NCBI GenBank assembly: GCA_937910905.1
Contig: CALEPV010000057.1
Coordinates: 14,622 to 78,621 of the forward strand
Source of the DNA: an uncultured Prevotellaceae bacterium
GTDB lineage: Bacteria; Bacteroidota; Bacteroidia; Bacteroidales; Bacteroidaceae
Direction: 5' to 3'
Length of the DNA stretch: 64,000 nucleotides
The notes under the pieces were generated by a model. The model saw only the letters and a list, made by a program, of their open reading frames with translations. It did not search any database and had not been told where the DNA came from. This document shows, one piece after another, positions 58,753 through 64,000 of this stretch (position 1 is its first letter; every line of letters starts with the position of its first letter). The position numbers and the translations under genes are program-made.

Positions 58753-61182
58753 TTATCTTACGCTCCACTCGAACACACCGATGGAGTTGTCGTCGGGTTG
58801 CTGCATCTCCAGGCGGAGTGCAGAGGTGTGGACGGGCTGGAAGTTGACGGTGCAGGCAGCACCCTTCTGTGTGGGATACTTGTCGGGTTGCTCCACTGGT
58901 GCCCACTCGCCGGCCTCGGTGCGGTAGAGTATGCGCCAGCTCTGCGGCACGCGGCATCCGCCCCAAGGGCCGTCGTCGAACCAGTAGACGGTAGCGCTCT
59001 GCACGGTGGCAGCGGCTGCGAAGTCGTACTGAATCCACTCGGTGGTACCCTTGCTGGGCCATGTGTGCCAGTAGGGTACGCCGCGGTCCTCGGCCGACTT
59101 CGGTATCAGACGGTCGTTGACGGCAGTGATGGCCGGCATATGGTGGGATGTGCTCACGCGGCTCTCGGAGGCCAGCGTAGCGGGCTGTGCGGGCGTGGTG
59201 GCACTCAGATCCTGTGCGAGCCACACCTGCATCTTGCCGGAACCGCGATGGCACCATGCATAGTACGGTATGAGTGTGAGGCGCACGTCGGATGTCTGGA
59301 GGCGTCCCTGCTTGTCGAAGTTCAGCAGCTGTGCATCGGTGGCCAGTGTCTTGATGGGTGTGCCAGCGATGGTAGCATCGGCCAGCTGGAACTGTGGCAT
59401 CTGATTGATGAGTGCTCCGCTGATGTCGAAGTCGTTGTCGGGGTGCTCAGCGCAGTAGACCACAGGTCCACGCTCCACGCTAATCATGCCGCGGTCGTCC
59501 TGCACATGGGCGTTGGCACGCACGGTGCGAGCTTCCATGTCGAAATGTATCTGCACGCGGTCGCCGGCGCGCCACTTGCGGGAGATGGTGCAGTAGCCGT
59601 CGGGCGTGACGGCATCGGCTGCTACGGCCTGGCCGTTGACGGTGATGGTGTAGCCCAGACGACGGCCGTCGCTGAACTCATAGAGGTCGGACGGCACCAC
59701 GCTGCCGCGCACCCAGCCTGGTATGCGCACCTTCAGTGCGAACTGTCCAGCCGCGTTCTTCTGCACGGTGAGGGCTATGTCGCCGTTCCATGGGTACTCT
59801 GTCTGCTGGGTGAGCGTTACCTTCTTGCCGCCCACGCTGAGGTGGCTCTCGTTGGAGAGGAACAGGTTGACGTACACGTCGCGGTCCTTCACGGCATAGA
59901 CGTAGCCGGGCAGTGAGGGGATGAAGCGGCAGATGTTGCTTGGGCAGCAGGCGCAACCGAACCAGGGCTGACGCTGGTGCTGTCCCATCGAGGCCAGAGG
60001 GTTGGGGTAGAAGAAGCCGCCGCCGTCGAGCGACACGCCGCTGATGAGACCGTTGTAGAGCGTACGCTCCAGCACGTCGTAATACTTCGACTCGCCGTGC
60101 AGCAGGAACAGCCGGTAGTTGACGTAGACGTTGCCTATAGCGGCACAGGTCTCGCAGTAGGCGCTCATGTTGGGCAGCTGGTAGTTGCGACCGAAGGCCT
60201 CGCCACTGGCTGTGGCACCGATGCCACCGGTGATGTAGAGCTTCTTGGTCACGATGTTGTCCCAGATGGCATCGATGGCGTGGATGTAGGCCTCGTCGCC
60301 CGTGAGGGCTGCTACATCGGCCATACCAGCGTACATGTAGGCGGCACGCACGGCGTGGCCCACGGCCTCGTCCTGCTCGATGACAGGCTTGTGTGCCTGC
60401 GAGTAGTCGTGTGTGATGGTGGTCTTGCCGCGATAGTCGAGGAAGAACTTGGCCTCATCGAGGTACTTCTTGTCGCCTGTCACGAGGTAGAGCTTGGCCA
60501 GCGCCATCTCAGCAATCTGATGGCCTGGTACCACACATGCCTGTCCGGGGTTGGGTCCCACCTCGCGGCACACGCAGTCGGCGTAGCGGATGGCAATGTC
60601 GAGGAATTTGCGCGAGCCTGTAGCCTGGTAGTGGGCTATGGCGCCTTCCACCATGTGGCCCAGGTTGTAGAGCTCGTGGCTCAGGTCTTCTTCCTTCACC
60701 CAGCGTGTCGGGCCGGCCCAGTGGTGTGGGTCGGCAGGGTTCTGTGTGCGGGCGGTGTAGAGGTAGCCGTCAGGCTCCTGTGCCGATGCGATGACATCGA
60801 TGACGCTGTCGATGTATGCCTCCAGCTTCTTGTCGGGGTAGGTCTGCAGCAGATAGCTGGCACCCTCGATGGTCTTATAGGGGTCGGTGTCGTCGAAGCT
60901 ATAGCCCACGCCGTTCACGCGGAACACCTTGGTGGGGTCCTGCAGATGGGCAGCTGCGTTGCTGAAGTTGGTGTAGCGGCCCGTCTCTTCGCACTTGGAG
61001 AAGGCGAGGGGTATGGTCACCTCGCGGCTGGCTTGTAGTCGCTGTCCCCAGAAGCCATCGTTCACCTTGACGGAAGTGAACGGCACGGGGGTGATGGGAT
61101 AGCCTGCTGTGGGCTGTTTGTCGGCCAGCGCAGACAGCGGCAACAGCAGGATAACTGTCAAAGTTGATAGGATTGGTTTCAT
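58753..61182 (-). CDS. GH127 beta-L-arabinofuranosidase with C-terminal discoidin-like domain
   Basis: An 809-aa exported enzyme (signal MKPILSTLTVILLLPLSALA) of the DUF1680/GH127 family, which removes beta-L-arabinofuranose, typically from hydroxyproline-linked plant glycans. The (alpha/alpha)6 barrel (about 30-430) holds the conserved Glu/Cys segment SAYCETCAAIGN and the Cys cluster FGCACCPSN, which in the family provides the nucleophilic Cys and Zn ligands. Beta-domains follow, then an F5/8C-like C-terminus (about 690-809). It lies 45 bp after nagB and before the DUF4859 gene, same strand. The substrate may also be another sugar, as GH127 relatives vary. Confidence 0.88.
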   Translation of the reverse strand: MKPILSTLTVILLLPLSALADKQPTAGYPITPVPFTSVKVNDGFWGQRLQASREVTIPLAFSKCEETGRYTNFSNAAAHLQDPTKVFRVNGVGYSFDDTDPYKTIEGASYLLQTYPDKKLEAYIDSVIDVIASAQEPDGYLYTARTQNPADPHHWAGPTRWVKEEDLSHELYNLGHMVEGAIAHYQATGSRKFLDIAIRYADCVCREVGPNPGQACVVPGHQIAEMALAKLYLVTGDKKYLDEAKFFLDYRGKTTITHDYSQAHKPVIEQDEAVGHAVRAAYMYAGMADVAALTGDEAYIHAIDAIWDNIVTKKLYITGGIGATASGEAFGRNYQLPNMSAYCETCAAIGNVYVNYRLFLLHGESKYYDVLERTLYNGLISGVSLDGGGFFYPNPLASMGQHQRQPWFGCACCPSNICRFIPSLPGYVYAVKDRDVYVNLFLSNESHLSVGGKKVTLTQQTEYPWNGDIALTVQKNAAGQFALKVRIPGWVRGSVVPSDLYEFSDGRRLGYTITVNGQAVAADAVTPDGYCTISRKWRAGDRVQIHFDMEARTVRANAHVQDDRGMISVERGPVVYCAEHPDNDFDISGALINQMPQFQLADATIAGTPIKTLATDAQLLNFDKQGRLQTSDVRLTLIPYYAWCHRGSGKMQVWLAQDLSATTPAQPATLASESRVSTSHHMPAITAVNDRLIPKSAEDRGVPYWHTWPSKGTTEWIQYDFAAAATVQSATVYWFDDGPWGGCRVPQSWRILYRTEAGEWAPVEQPDKYPTQKGAACTVNFQPVHTSALRLEMQQPDDNSIGVFEWSVR

Positions 61183-61227
61183 GGCTATCTGATGGGGGCT
61201 TATATGGCGTATTTGGCGTATGGGCGC

Positions 61228-62019
61228 TTAGAGATTGTCCTTCTCAATGTCTTTGAAGTACTTGTAGGTGCCGTGCTTGATCTCCTCGGTAGCGGCCTCG
61301 TCGCAGACGATGATGCCGTGCTCGTGGAGCTGAAGGGCACTGATAGTCCACCATTGTGTCACAGGGCCTTCGATGGCTGCCTGCAGAGCGCGTGCCTTGT
61401 TGTGGCCGTTGCATAGGATGAGCACCTCGCGGGCAGCCATCACGGTGCCTACGCCTACGGTCAGGGCAGTGGCGGGCACGTCCTCGGGCTTGCCTCCGAA
61501 GAAGCGGCTGTTGGCCACACGGGTGTCGGTGGTCAGCGTCTTCTGGCGCGTGCGGCTGGTGAGGCTGGAGCCCGGCTCGTTGAAGGCGATGTGACCGTCG
61601 GGGCCTATGCCGCCTATGAAGAGGTCGATGCCTCCGGCCTCGGCTATCATCTGCTCGTAGTGCGCACACTCGGCAGCGAGGTCCTTGGCGTTGCCATTGA
61701 GGATATGGATGTTCTCAGCCGGGATGTCGATGTGGTCGAACAGGTTGGTGTGCATGAAGCTGTGGTAGCTCTCGGGGTGGCTCTCAGGCAGGTTCACGTA
61801 CTCGTCCATGTTGAATGTCAGCACATGACGGAAGCTCACGCGGCCCTCCTTGTTGGCCTTCACCAGGGCCTGGTACATACCGATAGGGCTGCTGCCTGTG
61901 GGCAGGCCCAGCACAAAAGGTCTCTCTGCTGTGGGCTGAGCAGCGTTGATACTATTCACAACATAGTCGGCTGCCCACTGCGACATCTTGTCGTAGGACG
62001 GTTCAATAATTACTCGCAT
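61228..62019 (-). CDS. nagB: Glucosamine-6-phosphate deaminase
   Basis: NagB converts glucosamine-6-phosphate to fructose-6-phosphate and ammonia. The 263-aa protein keeps all catalytic residues at the same positions as E. coli NagB: Asp72 (NMDEYVNL), Asp141 and His143 ([12 protein letters not shown]) and Glu148, plus [12 protein letters not shown] at the phosphate site. Promoter box TAACTTTG is at 62056-62063. It supplies the amino-sugar catabolic counterpart to glmM at 21262. GH127 and DUF4859 genes follow and may be co-transcribed. Confidence 0.96.
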   Translation of the reverse strand: MRVIIEPSYDKMSQWAADYVVNSINAAQPTAERPFVLGLPTGSSPIGMYQALVKANKEGRVSFRHVLTFNMDEYVNLPESHPESYHSFMHTNLFDHIDIPAENIHILNGNAKDLAAECAHYEQMIAEAGGIDLFIGGIGPDGHIAFNEPGSSLTSRTRQKTLTTDTRVANSRFFGGKPEDVPATALTVGVGTVMAAREVLILCNGHNKARALQAAIEGPVTQWWTISALQLHEHGIIVCDEAATEEIKHGTYKYFKDIEKDNL

Positions 62020-62055
62020 AGTCGTATGATGATTAGTTAATGATTATACCACGCG

Positions 62056-62063
62056 CAAAGTTA
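62056..62063 (-). promoter_or_regulatory. nagB promoter -7 box (TAACTTTG)
   Basis: Minus-strand TAACTTTG, 36 bp before the ATG at 62019. Confidence 0.58.
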
Positions 62064-62147
62064 ACGCAAATTAATATACATCATACACTTTTTACCTGTT
62101 TTTTTCGTCCTATTTATACATTACGCATATTACATCTACATGCTACG

Positions 62148-63071
62148 CTACCTGCTCAGAATAGTAAGCCCGATGCCTCCCCAGAGGGTAGCCATCTCGG
62201 AGAAGGTGCTGCCGGCGGTGCCGTAGACGTGGGTGGTACGGCTCAGTGCCAGCATCTCCACCAGTGCGTCCTGTATGCCGGCTGCGTTCCCGCGTGTGGC
62301 GCGATGCTTCTGGCAGATGAGCCGGTCGGCACCGTAGCGGTCCAGCAGCTGACGCTTGGTGGGATCATCGTCGGTGGCCAGGAAGATGCTCGTGTCGGCA
62401 TGGCGGTCGCACTCGCGGTCCAGCACGTCGAAGAACAGCTCCGTGGGGCTGCGGTCGATGCTCTCCTGGTTGTCCGTGCGACGTATGTGGCAGCCCACGG
62501 TGTGCGGGGTGAAGTCCGCGCAGAGCTCGTCTGCCGCAAGGCAGATGGGGGGGGCAGGTTTGAACAGACGCCCCAGCAGCTGCGGCCGCCACTCGCAGCA
62601 ATGGCGGTAGGCGAACATCAGGTTGCTGCCGCGGCGGAACCACGCGTCGTAGTCGAAGCCGGCCTCATTGAGCTTGTATATCTGCGGCGACAGTATGATG
62701 TTGTGGTACTTGAGGCGCTGCAGCAGTCGCGGCAGATGCAGGTTCACCAGTCGTGAACGGGCATAGAGGAAGCGCTCGAAGCCCTCGGCATCGCGCAGCT
62801 GGAAGCCCACCGCAGCGTCGCTGCACGGCTCAAACAGCTGGTCGAAGCGGCAGGGCATCCCCCACTGCGACAGCCACAGCACCCGCATGGGCAGCTCCAG
62901 CCGCTCGCACATGGTGTAAGCCGCCGCTGCCACCCGCATACGGTTGCCCAAGCCACCCTCAAGGATGATAGTGGGGGTGGAGGAAGAAGACCCTCCTCCC
63001 GCCCTCCCTCTAAGGGAGGGAGTGGAATGTGTTGAAGGATGTGGGGTAGACAGAGGGTATGGGGAAGCCAT
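62148..63071 (-). CDS. Fucosyltransferase-fold glycosyltransferase
   Basis: A 307-aa protein with two motifs of the alpha-1,2/alpha-1,6-fucosyltransferase (GT11/GT23/NodZ-like) superfamily: EGGLGNRMRV (residues 38-47) near the N-terminus and VGCHIRRTD (192-200), the HxRRxD donor-site motif, followed by FLATDDDPTK and the end VYGTAGSTFSEMATLWGG. GDP-fucose as donor is inferred. The gene lies downstream of a Wzx-type flippase gene, so surface glycan assembly is likely. Its first about 33 residues are Ser/Pro/Gly-rich and partly encoded by a dispersed GC-rich repeat (62988-63024). Promoter box at 63090-63097 supports the ATG at 63071. Confidence 0.72.
   Translation of the reverse strand: MASPYPLSTPHPSTHSTPSLRGRAGGGSSSSTPTIILEGGLGNRMRVAAAAYTMCERLELPMRVLWLSQWGMPCRFDQLFEPCSDAAVGFQLRDAEGFERFLYARSRLVNLHLPRLLQRLKYHNIILSPQIYKLNEAGFDYDAWFRRGSNLMFAYRHCCEWRPQLLGRLFKPAPPICLAADELCADFTPHTVGCHIRRTDNQESIDRSPTELFFDVLDRECDRHADTSIFLATDDDPTKRQLLDRYGADRLICQKHRATRGNAAGIQDALVEMLALSRTTHVYGTAGSTFSEMATLWGGIGLTILSR
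62988..63024. repeat. GC-rich dispersed repeat inside the glycosyltransferase 5' end
   Basis: CTCCCTCCCTTAGAGGGAGG on the minus strand followed by GCGGGAGGAGGGTCT: a relative of the elements at 24216 and 27753. It contains the perfect inverted repeat CTCCCTC/GAGGGAG. Confidence 0.68.
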
Positions 63072-63089
63072 ATTGCTGCTTTATTTGGC

Positions 63090-63097
63090 CAAAGGTA
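63090..63097 (-). promoter_or_regulatory. Glycosyltransferase promoter -7 box (TACCTTTG)
   Basis: Minus-strand TACCTTTG, 18 bp before the ATG at 63071. Confidence 0.6.
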
Positions 63098-63141
63098 AGC
63101 AGATATGGCGAGACTGCCAAAGGGTGGCGAGGAAAAAGGAT

Positions 63142-63229
63142 GTTGCAGCACGATGCAGCAGCAGTTGCACCACGATGCAGCAGCAGTTGCACCGCGGTGC
63201 AAGAGGAGTTGGAGCGCGGTGCAAGAAGG
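63142..63229. repeat. Four 22-bp palindromic tandem units (GTTGCACCGCGGTGCAA type)
   Basis: Units start at 63142, 63164, 63186 and 63208. Unit 3 has the full TTGCACCGCGGTGCAA palindrome; units 1 and 2 carry the variant core GCACGATGCA or CCACGATGCA; unit 4 has GAGCGCGGTGCAA. The array ends 21 bp from the flippase stop codon. Confidence 0.9.
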
Positions 63230-63250
63230 GGGGAAGCTGCGGGGCAGCGA

Positions 63251-64000
63251 CTAACGGTGGGAGTGGGTGAGGTAGGCGATGCTCTCGCGGAGGATGCGGG
63301 CTTTGGCGAGCCAGAGGGAGCCGACGTAGAGGAGGACGGCGAGGAGGATACGTAGCGCCAGGCGGAGCCAGCCGATGGTGAGGGAGGCGGTGGCCCACCA
63401 GGAGAGGGCCATGACAGCGGCGGCAAACACGAAGAATGGGGCGATGTCCATCAAGGCGTGGCGACAGCTGAGACCGATGAGGCGGCGTGCAGCGAGTTGC
63501 CAGACCACAAGCCAAAGGATGTTCAGCACGACATAGTAGGCCACCATGGTGACCAGCCCGCGACCGAGCCAGTGGAGCGCGACGATGCCGCCCCAGACGA
63601 GGGCACAGTTCAGCAGGCCGATGGTCATGTTGATGGTGCTGCGACCGCGGGATATGACAAGGTTGGAGTAGAGCGTGATGACGGGCGAGAAGGCTCCGTA
63701 GACGCACAACATGGACAGCAGCAGTGCCGACTGATGCCACTTCTCCCCCACCAGCGACACGATGAAGTCCTCGGATATCAGAGCCAGCCCCAGCAGACAG
63801 GGAAAGGACACGAAGCAAGTGAAGCGGAGCATCTTGCGGAAGACGACGAGGACTCCCCCCCCGCCCTCTGCCTCCCTCAGCACCGGCTGCGCCACGCCCT
63901 GCACCATGCCGCCTATGGTGGCTATGGCCATGTCGTCCCACTTGCGGGCGCTGGAGTAGACACCGGCGGTGTGGGTACCAAAGAAGCGGGTGAGCAGCAC
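63251..64000 (-). CDS. Wzx-type oligosaccharide flippase, C-terminal part
   Basis: The frame is open to the window edge, so the N-terminal part is missing. The 249 residues seen contain about seven hydrophobic helices and the MATE/Wzx pattern: MLLTRFFGTHTAGVYSSARK, MVQGVAQPVLREAEG, RFTCFVSFPCLLGLALISED and VGEKWHQSALLLSMLCVYGA. Such proteins flip undecaprenyl-linked repeat units to the periplasmic face. The downstream glycosyltransferase suggests a surface polysaccharide cluster that continues beyond the window. It ends in a basic tail (AYLTHSHR). Confidence 0.86.
   Translation of the reverse strand: MLLTRFFGTHTAGVYSSARKWDDMAIATIGGMVQGVAQPVLREAEGGGGVLVVFRKMLRFTCFVSFPCLLGLALISEDFIVSLVGEKWHQSALLLSMLCVYGAFSPVITLYSNLVISRGRSTINMTIGLLNCALVWGGIVALHWLGRGLVTMVAYYVVLNILWLVVWQLAARRLIGLSCRHALMDIAPFFVFAAAVMALSWWATASLTIGWLRLALRILLAVLLYVGSLWLAKARILRESIAYLTHSHR

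Overview
The window looks like a chromosomal segment of a Bacteroidales bacterium, most like Prevotellaceae, with fairly high GC for the group. The evidence is: Bacteroidetes promoters (TAnnTTTG at -7, TTTG at -33) before many genes; a SusC/SusD pair; a fused SecDF; a SusR-like one-protein sensor/regulator; and six secreted proteins ending in the YDLxGRR...KGIYIxNGKK tail typical of type IX secretion (T9SS) cargo. No rRNA, tRNA, IS transposase or CRISPR array was recognised.

Positions 1-30.7 kb are mostly housekeeping: the end of ychF, a DUF4143 ATPase, a DUF3791/truncated DUF3990 pair, lgt, a porin, rpoN, two lipoproteins, HU, a rhomboid protease, an endonuclease/phosphatase-fold protein, secDF, a GH3 glucosidase, a XerC/D recombinase, a large MG2-like surface protein, glmM, upp, a lipoprotein, argH, an SRPBCC protein and pyrE. 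This part also holds gene remnants (DUF3990, HepT, an orphan T9SS tail) and a two-gene cassette (27.0-27.7 kb) flanked by an exact 70-bp direct repeat that duplicates the pyrE promoter.

Positions 27.8-56.0 kb are a polysaccharide utilisation locus predicted to act on beta-1,3-glucan. A divergent sensor/regulator is followed by operon 1 (susC, susD, a surface binding protein, a GH128 glucanase carrying three copies of the binding module) and operon 2 (two paralogous secreted binding proteins, each followed by a 57-59 aa peptide, then a GH81 glucanase and two GH3 beta-glucosidases). Both operons have an inverted repeat with CTCACTTT/AAAGTGAG arms and outer GTAG-type arms directly upstream of the -33 box, so one regulator probably drives both. 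Operon 2 also has a long, strongly structured leader. The likely flow is: T9SS-displayed GH128 and GH81 cut glucan at the surface, SusCD imports oligosaccharides, and periplasmic GH3 enzymes release glucose.

Positions 56.2-64 kb, on the minus strand, hold a DUF4859 repeat protein, a GH127 beta-L-arabinofuranosidase, nagB, a fucosyltransferase-like glycosyltransferase and the end of a Wzx-type flippase.

Scattered through intergenic DNA are several dispersed repeat families. The most striking are arrays of palindromes repeated at a strict 22-bp period (14.65, 26.2, 40.5 and 63.15 kb, with single units elsewhere); the palindrome sequence differs between loci but the period does not.
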